Source: Ulota crispa
Lineage: Eukaryota; Streptophyta; Bryopsida; Orthotrichales; Orthotrichaceae
Direction: 5' to 3'
DNA: 64,000 nt
Assembly (NCBI GenBank): GCA_963920765.1
Contig: OY987242.1
Coordinates: 30,032,002 to 30,096,001, forward strand
Below are positions 11,662 through 22,411 of this stretch, piece by piece (position 1 is the first letter of the stretch; each line of letters starts with the position of its first letter). Both the position numbers and the translations under genes were made by a program. The notes under the pieces were generated by a model. The model searched no databases and was not told the origin of the DNA. It was given only the letters and a program-made list of their open reading frames with translations.

Positions 11662-11777
11662 GTGAGGGGTGGGGGTGAAGCTCACCAATAATTGATAAAA
11701 TGGAGCTCCAACAAAACAATGACAACCGATTATTGGTGAGCTCCACCGCCACCCCCACCCCCACCCCCACCCCCCTC
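11662..11777. repeat. Inverted repeat with expanded CCCCCA tract
   Basis: GTGAGGGGTGGGGGTGAAGC followed by TCACCAATAAT (11662-11692) pairs with ATTATTGGTGAGCTCCACCG (from 11729) and the C-rich tract at 11749-11776. The right arm has CCCCCA units expanded to at least four C-runs, so the minus strand has runs of five G separated by one base, a strong G-quadruplex pattern. Upstream (about 11597-11628) a 15-base unit AACACAACACTTTGC occurs twice. Confidence 0.75.
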
Positions 11778-11811
11778 ACATGGAAAAGATGCCATAAGAA
11801 GTAAATAGCTA

Positions 11812-12140
11812 AGGTAGAAGGCTCAAAAACTGTCTAGGCTCTAAAATTGCTCACCCTACAAAATGTTCTCACTCTGTACATGTATTTTTTCATAAATTTC
11901 CAAAATGTACAAGTGATGTACATTTGAAGAAGTGAGCGGTTATAGAGCCCTATGCCACTTCAACTTCAAAATTTCATAACTAATTTTACAAAACTCCAAA
12001 AAATATGAAAACAACTTAAATTAGATGTCAATTCTTTTTGTTTGTCTTTCAAAGAAATTTACTGAAAAATATTTCAAGAAGTTCTACCTCCCAAAATTCA
12101 GTTTCAGCCCTTAGATGGTCGGTTTTCGAGCCTTCTACCT
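11812..12140. mobile_element. TA-flanked MITE, AGGTAG-ended family (K2)
   Basis: Ends TA-AGGTAGAAGGCTC and GAGCCTTCTACCT-TA. Opposite orientation copy of the element at 36702-37013, sharing for example CAAAGAAATTTACTGAAAA, AAGAAGTTCTACCTCCC and CCCTTAGATGGTCGGTTT. Flanking TA fits a Tc1/mariner-like (Stowaway-type) insertion. Non-coding. Confidence 0.75.
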
Positions 12141-12142
12141 TA

Positions 12143-12494
12143 GTCGTCTGCAAATGGTTTGAGTCACAAGTCCTCTCAAGGACTCTCCAGGCAGACAAAG
12201 ACGTCAGAGTTGCAGGGGGCGGAGGGCTACACCGATGCTTGTCATTTCTATCGAACACACTGCTCATCAGTCACGGTAGCAGCTGCTTTCAGAAGCATCT
12301 AAAGAACATTTCAAACTTACCGTACCTCCTCGAGGTAAGCTCCGGCGTTCCTACTTCCGATGTTTTGTGGGACAGTGTACCACTCTACAGTGGTATTGAC
12401 CTCATATGATATAAGCCTATAAGAGCATCTCCACCGTTGCAGTTCAAACTTGGCACTCCTCGAAATTGAAATTGAATTTAATTTGGAAGGATCC
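12143..12494. other. GC-richer segment, no gene assigned
   Basis: A frame of 123 codons runs across the end of the preceding element and this segment (12038-12409, plus). The part inside this segment is not recognisable and the frame starts inside transposon DNA, so I treat it as fortuitous. Confidence 0.4.
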
Positions 12495-12498
12495 TTAA

Positions 12499-13156
12499 CC
12501 CCTAAATGCCCAAGCCCTCTCCCTCTCTGAGCTTCTTAGACTTTCTATGAAACTAAACAATCGATCAACTTCTTCATGAATTCCATCAAGTTTTTTTCAA
12601 TTGTAATTGTACGAATTTAAATTAAACATGTTAGAGGTCTAACATTACATGGAAAAAGAAAACACAACAGTATCACTTATAGTTTGAAAGATTTTAATGT
12701 TTGAACATGAGGGTGTTAAAACTGCAAAAGTGACTTAAAGTCTTCCAATCCTCGTTTCACATGTCAAATCCAAAAAGTTGGTCACCATAAAAATATGAGG
12801 TTTAAGGTCATTACATGCCTAACTCAAATCAATTTATGGTTTTGAAATTCTACTCCTACATTATTTTTAAATGGATTTCTAATGTGGATTTTTCTCCAAG
12901 CTCTAGTGTATTTGAGGCTCATTTTCAAGATGTTCCAAAACTAGAAAACTCAAGATTGCAGTGGACACCCTTGTACAAAATCTCAAGTAGAAAAATCCTC
13001 AACTTTCATATTCAAAATCAGATTTTTGATGTTGAAAGTAGACTTCAAAACAAACTTATATTGAAAATAAAAAATTGAAAATAATAATTTGATGAGGTTT
13101 TATCCATCTTCAAAGTTTCCCCGCAACCCAAATCTGGTCGGTTGGGCATTTAGGGG
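12499..13156 (-). mobile_element. TTAA-flanked element, ~650 bp class (E6)
   Basis: 658 bp between TTAA at 12495-12498 and 13157-13160. It is an inverted copy of the element at 7954-8600, with GTGGACACCCTTGTACAAAA, CATGAGGGTGTTAAAACTGC and TCTCCAAGCTCTAGTGTA as shared blocks. It shares its right TTAA with the next element, so the two are joined end to end. Non-coding. Confidence 0.85.
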
Positions 13157-13160
13157 TTAA

Positions 13161-14340
13161 CCCCTCAAGGATAAACCTGTTTTTCTACCAAAATCACTAA
13201 AAATTGCCACTTTTAGAAGGTTTAGAAAAAAGGGATTTTATATTTTGTTTATGGTAAATTCAACTATAGGATCTTGCCTCAGACTAGAAAAAACTCGATA
13301 TTTGTTAATTTGGGAAAAATAGGTGTCCTACTTTGCATTCCACTTGAAACCCAAAAGTTACTTTAAACCAGATTAGAAGGTATCAGATTTAGTCTAAGCC
13401 AGTAAGATTTTTTCCCTTGCAAATTCCTCCTCTCAAATGAGGACACATGCAAATTTTAGGAGGCCACCTAAAACCTTCATACAAAATTCTGAAAGTCCCA
13501 AAATGTACAATTTTTCCCAAATTAATGAATATCAGGTTAAGAGGTATTTGTGGAAAAAAATCAGCTCATTCCAAATGAAGAAGAGTGAGATATTTACATC
13601 CAAAGTGAAAGGAAAGGTTTTTTCCATGCTGCCCAAAATTTTCAGAAGCCTTTGACCAATCTTATAACAAAAAAATTTCTCTATCCAAAGTTGCGCTTTA
13701 TTTTTTTCATGAAGGAATTCAAGTTAGGTATGTGTGGGAGAATTTTCAAATCAATTGGAACTATGCAACACATGGGAAAAAATAGAAAGTAAAAAGAAGT
13801 AGAGTATGAGTCAAAACACTAAATTGTTAAGAATTTAATTGTGGAAATGAAAAATGCTAATCCCAACAGTGATAATGTTGTGATCAACAATCTACTTCCT
13901 TGGGGGTTTTTTATTTTCCAAAATATTGAAAATTGAGTAAAATAAAGGACTTCAAAGTTTATTTTAGAGTAGAGATTCCACAATTGCCTGCAAACAAAAA
14001 CTCCTCATAACTTTCATGTCATTGATTGCAATTGAATGATTCAAAGCTTCTCATGAATAAAAAAATCTAAAGAACCAATTTCAAATTTGTATTTTTTTTA
14101 TAAAAAAATAAATAAAGAAGTTTTTGGGCTGCCCGGATGGGCAGTCCTCTTCAAGTTTTCATAAATTCATGCATATCTTCTTCATCAAACCTTGGAATGA
14201 AGAAAAAATTAGATGCCCACATAGATCTTTGAATTCCCCACCTTCCATAAAACTTTCAAAAAATGACACAAAGTAGTTTTGCCATAGGTACATGCCCGAT
14301 GTCCAACTTGTCCCCCAAAGGGACAATGGTCCTTTTGAGG
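13161..14340 (+). mobile_element. TTAA-flanked element, ~930 bp class (E7), with nested H4
   Basis: TTAA at 13157-13160 and 14341-14344. Left module has CACTAAAAATTGCCACTTTT; right module ends in the 720-bp foldback arm (ACTTGTCCCCCAAAGGGACA). Subtracting the nested AACACC element (13292-13538) and a 4-bp duplication leaves about 929 bp, matching the class. Non-coding. Confidence 0.85.
13292..13538. mobile_element. AACACC-family element (H4) nested in a TTAA element
   Basis: Ends AACTCGATATTTGTTAATTT and AAATTAATGAATATCAGGTT. Flanking 4-mers AAAA and AAGA are a near-duplication. The surrounding sequence resumes the family order seen at 7690-7830 (GACTAGAAA, then AGGTATTTGTGGGAAA-type sequence). 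247 bp, non-coding. Confidence 0.75.
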
Positions 14341-14351
14341 TTAAGTCTTAA

Positions 14352-16218
14352 TCCCTAAAGGTCCAAGTGGCCCCTTGGGGTCAAGTGGGGTTTTGGGCAT
14401 GTACTTATAGCTAATCTACTTTGTGTGATTGTCTAAGTTTTTTATGAAAGATGGGGAATTCAAAGATTTGCGTGGGCATCTAATTTTCTCCTCATCTTGA
14501 CATTTTTTGAAGAAGTCATGCATGAATTTATAAAAAACAAGGGAGGGTGAATAGCCCAAAAACCTTTTTTAAAATGGCTTTTTTTAAAATAAAAATATGA
14601 AATTGGTTTTTTAGACTTATATATATGTGGAAAGCTTTGAATCATTCAGTTTTTTTTTATGAGTGAGAAGTTTTAGTTTGCAGGTATGGGACTCCCAAAC
14701 CTCCATTCCTTTTGCTCCTTGTAAAATTTGGTGCTTTATTATTTTGAGCTCTTTGTGTATTTGTATTTTGACTCTTATTTTCCTCTAGGTTGTAGTAGAC
14801 TAAGATTCTTGGGTTTTTACCATTTTGATTAAAGTAATTCAGATTTTTGAATTTTACATAAATTCTCCAATTTTGCCTAGTGTAAATGTAAATTTTATGG
14901 CCTTATGGCATTGCAAGATTTTACAAAGTATGATTCACACTTCCAATTCATTTGAAAATTCTCCCACACTTACTTAACTTGATCTTCTACATGGGAAAAA
15001 TAAACCTCAACTTTGTATAGAGCAATTCTTTTGATATAGGAGCAATTAACCCCTAAATCCCTAAGTGTCCCCTCTAGAGACAAATGGAATTTTGGGCAGG
15101 TACCTATAGCCTCAATTTTTGTCCTAATTTTTTGAAACTCTTTTTGAAGATAGAAAAACACATTAGCTTTTGGGGAATATAACTTTTATTCCAATCTATG
15201 CCTAAAAGCAAAAGTTATGCCTAGATAAGCAAAAATTTACGAAGATCCGACAAAAATTATTTTTTTACAAAAACTTTTTTTTCTTTTTCTGATTTTTTTT
15301 TTCTTATAGGTTATAGTATTTTCTACATTAGAAGCTTTGATTCATTCCATTTGGACTAGTTATGAGAAAGTTATGGACAATCTTTATTTTTTGGGCACCT
15401 CAAGCATCTTCTTGAAAAAATAACTTGTAAACTTCATTTTTGAATGTAATTTTAACATTTTTTCAAAAAAATTGCTGGAAAGGGTAAAGTTTGCTTTCTA
15501 GAACAATTTTTTTATTGGGATTATTGCACATCAATTCCATGGCAGGATTATTAACAATATAAGATTTTGTTCAGTCTCATACCTTCTTCTACCTAATGTT
15601 TTATTTAAGAATGAAAATCATGTATTTTTTGTTTTGATTTTTTTCCAAAGATTCTCAACTTAACTTCCCACCATGAAAAAATAAACCCCAAAATTTTGTG
15701 GTGCAAAAAATTTAAGTTGAAAAAGTTCAAAGTCAAATAATCTAGTCATGCAAGGTGCAAATTTTTTTGTTTTTGACACTTAAAACTCAAATAACTTGCA
15801 AACTGTGATGTCAAAGTTTTTGAATTTTTGTTTCCTCATTCCTACACTGGTCTAGTATAAGATCCTATAGTTAGATAGGCAAAAAGACTAATTTCAAATA
15901 TTTTACTCTTTGCAATAGAAATGGTAATTTTGAGTGTCTTTTTACAAAATAAAGGCCTCAGAAATTTAGGGGTTAAAGGCTTTTGAAATTTTTGGGCAGC
16001 AAGGGAAAAGACTTGTTTTTTTCACTTCAGATGTCAATATCTCACCTCTCTACACCTAGAATGAGCTGATATTTTTCCCACAAGTACCTCCCAAAGTCAA
16101 GGGCAAGACCTTCCAATTGGATTTCCAAAAAAACTTATTTTCCTACATTTCTACTCATTCCCCCAAAATTGGCAATTTTCAATGATTTTCACAAAAAAAA
16201 GTCTCGGGCCTTTAGAAG
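14352..16218 (-). mobile_element. TTAA-flanked element, ~930 bp class (E8), with nested E9
   Basis: TTAA at 14348-14351 and 16219-16222. Same order as the element at 6989-7935, including TATGGGACTCCCAAACCTCC and GCTCCTTGTAAAATTTG. Removing the nested element at 15050-15972 with one TTAA leaves about 940 bp. Non-coding. Confidence 0.85.
15050..15972 (-). mobile_element. Nested TTAA-flanked element (E9), 923 bp
   Basis: TTAA at 15046-15049 and 15973-15976. Left: CCCCTAAATCCCTAAGTGTC; right: CAGAAATTTAGGGG. The host reads GATATAGGAGCAA before it and AGGCTTTTGAAATTTTTGGG after it. The relative at about 7677-7712 reads continuously through that junction (AATATAGGAGTGGTCAAAGG), which shows this is an insertion at TTAA. 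Non-coding. Confidence 0.85.
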
Positions 16219-16222
16219 TTAA

Positions 16223-16579
16223 TCCTTCACCAAGGGAAATAGTGGATGAAAGTTACTAAACTTTGGATGATAAATGATTTCAAGGGCCGTTGCTTTACAA
16301 GCTCAATCTAAGTTTCAAGAAAACTTTTTGAGGGGCCCAAGCATTTATCATCCATGTATTACATTTGAGAGGCTCTAAGTACGTGTGAGTGCGGATGCTC
16401 TAAGGAAGTGGACTCTCATTAGATTGTAATTGTTAGTACCTCTTTGCCTCATGTGGATAGACTGTACAGTGCCCCTCAATATGTTTACGTTTGGGCTCAT
16501 TTTGCCCCTCAAAGAAATTTGGTTAAAATAGTGTATAATTTGCATTTTAAAACTTGAATCATGGTTTTATAATTCTTAT
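16223..16579. other. Intergenic, no gene recognised
   Basis: AT-rich, without a supported gene or element end. Confidence 0.5.
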
Positions 16580-17245
16580 GCACTCCCAATCCAGCATACC
16601 AAATTTTAGTTCCAAAAAATCAAAACCCCATTTTTGATGAATTGTTTTGTATTTAAATCACAATTTTACATGAAAATTAATTGAAGAAAATTGGTGATGA
16701 ATTTTTGAGATTTGATTGCATGGGTATATAAGAAACATCCACATACACCATTTTCATGTTGAGAAAATATCAATAAATAACACAAACATGATCTACAAAG
16801 AAATCAATGTCAAATCAACATGGGGTGTGGTTGGACCACAATTTGTAAAATAGATATTTCTTTATTTTAGTCATATTTTGCTATTTGACTTATATGCTAT
16901 GAATAAGTTTGTACCAATGAGCATGACAGTATGTTCACTTAACCCAAAACCAATTAAAAAATAGAGATATTTATTTTACAAATTGTGGTCCAACCACATG
17001 CCACATTGATTTGACATTGATTTCTTTGTAGATCATGTTTGTGTTACTTATTGATATTTTCTCAACATGAAAAGGGTGTATATGGATGTTTCCCACATAC
17101 CCATGCAATCAAATCTCACAAATTCATCATCAATGTTTTTCAATCAATTTTCTTGTAAAACCATGAATTTTGAACAAAATTACTGACCAAAAATGGAGTT
17201 TTGATTTTTAGGAATCCAAACTTGGTATGCTTGATGGGGATCACA
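16580..17245. mobile_element. Foldback element (F), ~670 bp
   Basis: Left arm about 16580-16868 pairs with right arm about 16975-17245 around a loop of roughly 105 bases. Matching blocks include GTGTGGTTGGACCACAATTT with AAATTGTGGTCCAACCACAT, ATCAATGTCAAATCAA with TTGATTTGACATTGAT, and CCAGCATACCAAATT with CTTGGTATGCTTGA. A related half-copy brackets the element at 17581-19798. Non-coding. Confidence 0.8.
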
Positions 17246-17580
17246 TACAAATCAAGTTAATGTGATTCAAATCAACAAAACAATAATTGCATTCCGTATG
17301 ATGCAAAGTTTGCTTGGTTGGAAAAACAAAGTGACACAAATTTATGAGAGAGTATTGTATTGTACAATTTCCAAAAGAAAGTATAAGTAAGTTTTTTTTT
17401 TTGCATTCAAAGAAGTTGGTGTAACAAAGAATATAATTGGCATTTGGTCCTCATATGTTTTGAATTTGATCCTTGTGCAATCCTAGCCAAGCATACCAAA
17501 TTCAGCTACTGATAACCAAAATTCTATTTTTGATTAATCATTTTAATTAAAATTCAAGATTTTACATAATTACTGATTAA

Positions 17581-19798
17581 CCCCTAAAGGACCAAGCCAT
17601 TTTTTCTGTGAAAAATGCAAAAAAACACCACTTTTGGAGGAGCAAGTGGAATGGTAGGAATTTAAAAAAAAAAATCCAACTATAGCTTGGGGGGTCACAC
17701 CCCTTTATGATTGGATACCACTTGCAATAATGGGATAATTAAATGGGGGGTATTTAGATTTTTTAAGGTAATTTTTCCTCCCTTTCTTTAGATAAAAAGC
17801 TACTTTAGTGTATTTTAGGGGACCTTATACTTACTTCTAAATGGTTATATGACCTAATTTTTCAAACCCTATTTTTTTTACAAACACAAAAGTATCATAA
17901 GACAAAATTATGTGTATACAATGCGTTTATAGAAGACTTTGGCTTGCAAGAAAATAGCGTAAGAATTCTAACACATAGCAAGTTCCTCAAACCATACTTA
18001 CAAAGCACCCTCCCAAAACCACAACTCATTCCTAAAAGTTCAGATTACCCTCAACCACATGCATATTCAAGAAATGGCAAACCACAAGCTTTGAAGCACT
18101 GAATCCTAAAATGGAGAAGAAAAGAGGAAAGGAAGAAAACTAGGCAGAGGACAGCTAGTAAGTTTGAACGTGAACCCAAGCTCTTATTGTCAAGGACTGT
18201 AGAAAGAACGGAGCAATAACGCCAACGTCCACCACTGTCATTGGCAGAAGAAGATAAGTAATCCAAACTTGAATGGACCAACAAAAAAAACAAATTCAAC
18301 CTTGAATGCAAACTCCACAAAGCTCGCACTCCCGCACTTGCAAGTACAGCATTGTGAGGAAATTTTGTAAGGAGGATGAAAAGCTTCAATTGCACAGCAC
18401 CCTCGCTGCCACTTTCAAGGCGCTCAGATAATCTAGGGAGAGAAAATTTGCAAAAAGCAAAAAGCAAAAAGCAATCTCAAATATGAGAATCCTAAGTGCC
18501 AACAAGAGCAACGATAAGATTAGCATAACAAAGTGTAAAGAAGCCAACGTGTAAAGAATCCAATGTGCTCGCCAGTACAAACCCTACTCTTGAGATTCCA
18601 CAACAATGCCAGCCTTTGCCAGCACGCTTGACCCTTTTTCAAGTACCCTACAGCTTGTTGCTAAACCCTAAATTGTTACAACCTAAAACCTGGACAGAAA
18701 AAACCATTTTTCATCCATATTGCTCATGAACTCTAAACCCTACACTCATCCTACTAAACTCTTTTAGGATAATCCTATAATTCTCACCTTTTTTTTTCTA
18801 CAATATTCTAAAATGGAGGATTATATACCACCCTATTTTACATATAATGAAGCAAGACATATTTTTCGAATGCTATGTTAAATCTAAAAAATATACAAAA
18901 TTTATCTCCAATGAATAAAATTGACCCTATTTTTTATCTCACGTAGTTTACTAAAAATTGGAGAGTGACCTCCCCAAGAACCGTAAGATCTTACAATAAA
19001 CTACAAGAGGTACACGTGGTAAAAAAATGAGCTCAATCTAGAGAAAAGTGAGTGAGAAATTTACTTCCAAAGTGAGGAAAAGAGCTTTTTTTTCTTGCTG
19101 CCCAGAAATTTCAAAAGACTCTGACCACTCTTAGAGCAAAATAATTACTCTACGCAAAGTTGTGCTTTATTTTATTCATGTAGGGGACCAAGTTAGGTAT
19201 GTGTGGGAGAATTTTCAAATCAATTGGAACTATACAACACATGGGGGAAATAGTAAGTAAAAAGAAGTAGAGAATGAGTCAAAACATTAAATTGTTAAGA
19301 ATTTAGTTATTAAATTGAAAAATGCAAATTCCAAGGGTTATTATGTTGTGATAAACAATCTACATCCTTTGATTTTGTTTTTATCCTAAAATAATGAAAA
19401 TTGAGTAAAATAAAGGACTTCAATATTTATCTTAGAGTAGAGAATCTAGAACTACCCGCAAACAAAAACTCCTCATAACTTTCATCTCATCTATTAGAAT
19501 TGAATGTTTCAAAAGCTCCCCACGTCTATATAAGTCTAAAGAACCTATTTCAGATTTTTATTTGAAAAAAATGAGATATTTAAAGAAGTTTTGGGTTGCC
19601 TGGGGAGCAGTATTTTCCATATTTTCATGCATAACTTCTTCAATAAATTTCAAAATGAAGAAAAAATTAGATGCACACGTAGATCTTTGAATTCCTCACC
19701 TTCAATAAAAGTTTCAAAAAATCACGCAAAGTAATTTAGCCATAGGTACATGCCCAAAATCCCAATTGTTCCCTGAGGGGACAACGGTCTTTTAGGGG
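17581..19798 (+). mobile_element. TTAA-flanked element, ~930 bp class (E10), with nested N1
   Basis: TTAA at 17577-17580 and 19799-19802. Left module has AAGCCATTTTTTCTGTGAAA; right module ends with the foldback-type arm (GGGGACAACGGTCTTTTAGGGG). Removing the nested segment 17687-18977 leaves 927 bp. It interrupts an F-family sequence (17460-17576 continuing at 19803). Non-coding. Confidence 0.8.
17687..18977. mobile_element. TIR element (N1), 1.29 kb, possible captured fragment inside
   Basis: Ends TTGGGGGGTCAC and GTGACCTCCCCAA form a short terminal inverted repeat. AACTATAG stands before it and AACCGTAAG after it, a possible decayed 8-9 bp target duplication as made by hAT or Mutator-like elements. 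The interior at 18050-18620 is less AT-rich and has a 138-codon minus-strand frame (18051-18467) whose product I do not recognise. It could be a captured host fragment. No transposase motif seen. Confidence 0.65.
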
Positions 19799-19802
19799 TT
19801 AA

Positions 19803-22407
19803 AAGCAATTGTGTTGAATTTTTGAGACTTGATTGCATGGATATGTAGGAAACATCCATACACACATCTATCATTTTACCAAACATCTTCAGAAAGTATC
19901 AAAATTCCTTCTAAAGAGGTTTTAATGTTAGGGTGATCATGACCAAATTTAATAAAATAGCTCATTCTATTTTTTACTTAGCTTTTGGCAAAGTAAACAT
20001 ATTAAAGTTCTTGCACTTTTTAGTTTTCCCTATTTGATTTACTCATATCTAGATTTAAGTAAATAGTTCAAGGTAAAAGTTTTATCTAATAATCAAATGA
20101 TCAAATGGATACTTAATAATTTTCAATACAATAAGCAGCTAATTTATTACTTTTAAATTTTATGAAAACAGGTTCTTGTGCTTTTGGGACTTCACCACTT
20201 GTTGCTAAAAATATAGGTTTTTTTACTCAAAATATTGGTCATCAATTAGATGTTACTTCTTCTCTAGAGCAACCTCAATGGTGAGGCTGTAACAAAATGC
20301 AGTAACAGAGCTTGTAGTGCACTCTTGTATAAACTGCATCTCATTGTGAGTGAGAGCACCCAATGGAGCTTGATAATCTGGGTTCACTAACACATCTCAC
20401 ACGAGAGTTGACACAAGAGTTGACGCACATATTGATAGAATATGTGAAATTCATGGGCCCATTGGTTAAAATTAGAGAAGTGCAAGCTCTCTCACACAAG
20501 TTATGACATGGGGTGGAGTAACTCTTAAAATTTGGAGAACAAACATGCTATCTTCTGACATGGAGTGAGGTCTTTGCTTCACTTGGTGGGCACAATAACC
20601 AATTGCAAAATACTACTTCAAAGCTCTCTTTTGGTGCACACTCTAAATAGATGTGTTGATTATTGCTTCGTTTAAATCATGTGGTCATACTAAAAAAATC
20701 CAACTCATATTTGATGTTGAAAAAATATTTTTCCTTTCTAAATGGAATTTAACGACATTTAACCATCATTGTTGAACAATATTACAAACTCAACCGTTCT
20801 TTTCCACAAGAAGTATATCCAAACCTTGATGGAAAAGAAAAATGGTACAGCTTTAAGCATGTAGAAAATATAAAGAAGGAAATTGCACTTATTTAGCTCA
20901 ATATTTTACAATTGATCTTTTTGCAATTATTGTTGCAAATCGCACTTCGCAATAATGCAGCCACCAAAAAAACAATAAAAGTTTTAAGCAAAAACATGCT
21001 AGAACTTTCGTAGTGAAAATCAAATTCTTGGAGAATAATTACAAAGTATGGAAACAAGAAAGGTGCATGCTGAAAGGAGAAGAATTCTTTGTGGTAGTGC
21101 AAGAAGGTATTGATTAAAATACAAATTGTTTCAAATAGTTTTAACTGAGTGCAGATAGATGATCCAACTAGGTAGTTGACCAAGCAATTGTGTTTCTATC
21201 TACATGTGATCAGGCTCTTGAAATTACTAATTACATCGTTTAGAATAATACGCTTTGTTGAGGGCTTTCCAGTACATACAAAAGAAACTACAAAAGTTAA
21301 TGTTTTTAAATTCCACTCATTAGGGCATCATCAACCTGGACACATGATCAAGGGCAACAAACAGGCCATTCTTGAATCTATTGTTGTCTTGTCAATTTTG
21401 TGCCAATTGCAAATCAATTTTTGCTCATTTCTTATACAGGTTCATGCTCCTCCTCTAAATAGATGTTGTCCCCTCTTGTGAAAACGGAAGCCATTGTGGT
21501 CCTTGAGCACTTGCTGCAAACTCACTACAAGGATAGTCTAAAGGCATTAGGAAACGAGCAACTTTGCGGTGCAAAAACATTGTTTTGACGAGGCCTTATT
21601 TGGATTCAATGTAACGAGCAGATTTGCGTTGCAGGAACGTTGTTTTGAGAGGCCCTAGTCATGGTTTCATGTTGCCGTGGCAACAGTGGAGCCTGAAAGT
21701 ACTTCCAACTCTCAAAAAATTAACCCCCACAAACGGAAGTATTGTTGGAATCCCATCCACAATCCTGCTTTGATGATGCTCTTGCACGGTTGTCGCCAAA
21801 GAAATAGGAGAAAGAGACAAACTGAGAAGACACCCACAAACAGCAACATCGCCAGAATTAAGTTACATGAATGATCAGGAGGTATTGGATTTGGGGGTCA
21901 ATACAAGTCTGCATGCAGATATGATTATTCCTGGTACTACCGGTAGGTTGAGACTTGAGAGTCACTACTCACTACTCACTACCCACTACCCACTACTCAC
22001 TACTCACTACTCACTACCCACTACGCACTACTCACTACTCACTACTCACTACCCACTACTCACTACCCTTTTCGTTGTTCCTCGTTTCCCTAATCCCCCA
22101 AAAGAGACTATTCCAAAACATTATGTTCAACTATGCTGGTTCACAAGAGAGTTGTACAACATGTTTGCTTTGAAGACAATTGACTCAGCAATTCCAGTAC
22201 AGCTCATGCCCCCGTTCGCACTGGCACGTGCACTGACTGGTCAAGGCCGGTCCACACAGAACAAAATCGATGTTTCAAAACGTTATTTTGTGAAAAAGGT
22301 GGCAGCATTTACTCCTTACTATAAAATAAGAAGATTCCTTGATTTTTTACCCTTGTTTTTATGGTCTCTTCAAAATTGAAATTTTTGAGAGTTCACGAAT
22401 TGGTGTC
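19803..22407. other. Intergenic with simple repeats, no gene recognised
   Basis: Begins with the remainder of an F-family foldback (to about 20000). At 21553-21655 a ~45 bp unit (AACGAGCA...TTTGCG.TGCA...GTTTTGA.GAGGCC) occurs twice with a ~59 bp period. The overlapping 170- and 72-codon frames at 21867-22379 run through a 7-bp simple repeat. No gene supported. Confidence 0.5.
21961..22070. repeat. Heptanucleotide microsatellite
   Basis: About 15 tandem 7-base units, alternating CACTACT and CACTACC with one CACTACG. Because 7 is not a multiple of 3, all three frames stay open through it, which explains the long spurious reading frames here. Confidence 0.9.
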
Positions 22408-22411
22408 TTAA

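Noticed and set aside
18051-18467. 138-codon minus-strand reading frame
   Set aside because: It lies inside a TIR element, is low in complexity and matches no family I know; kept only as a possible captured fragment.
21867-22379. 170-codon plus-strand reading frame
   Set aside because: It runs through a 7-base microsatellite that leaves all frames open; flanking residues show no domain.
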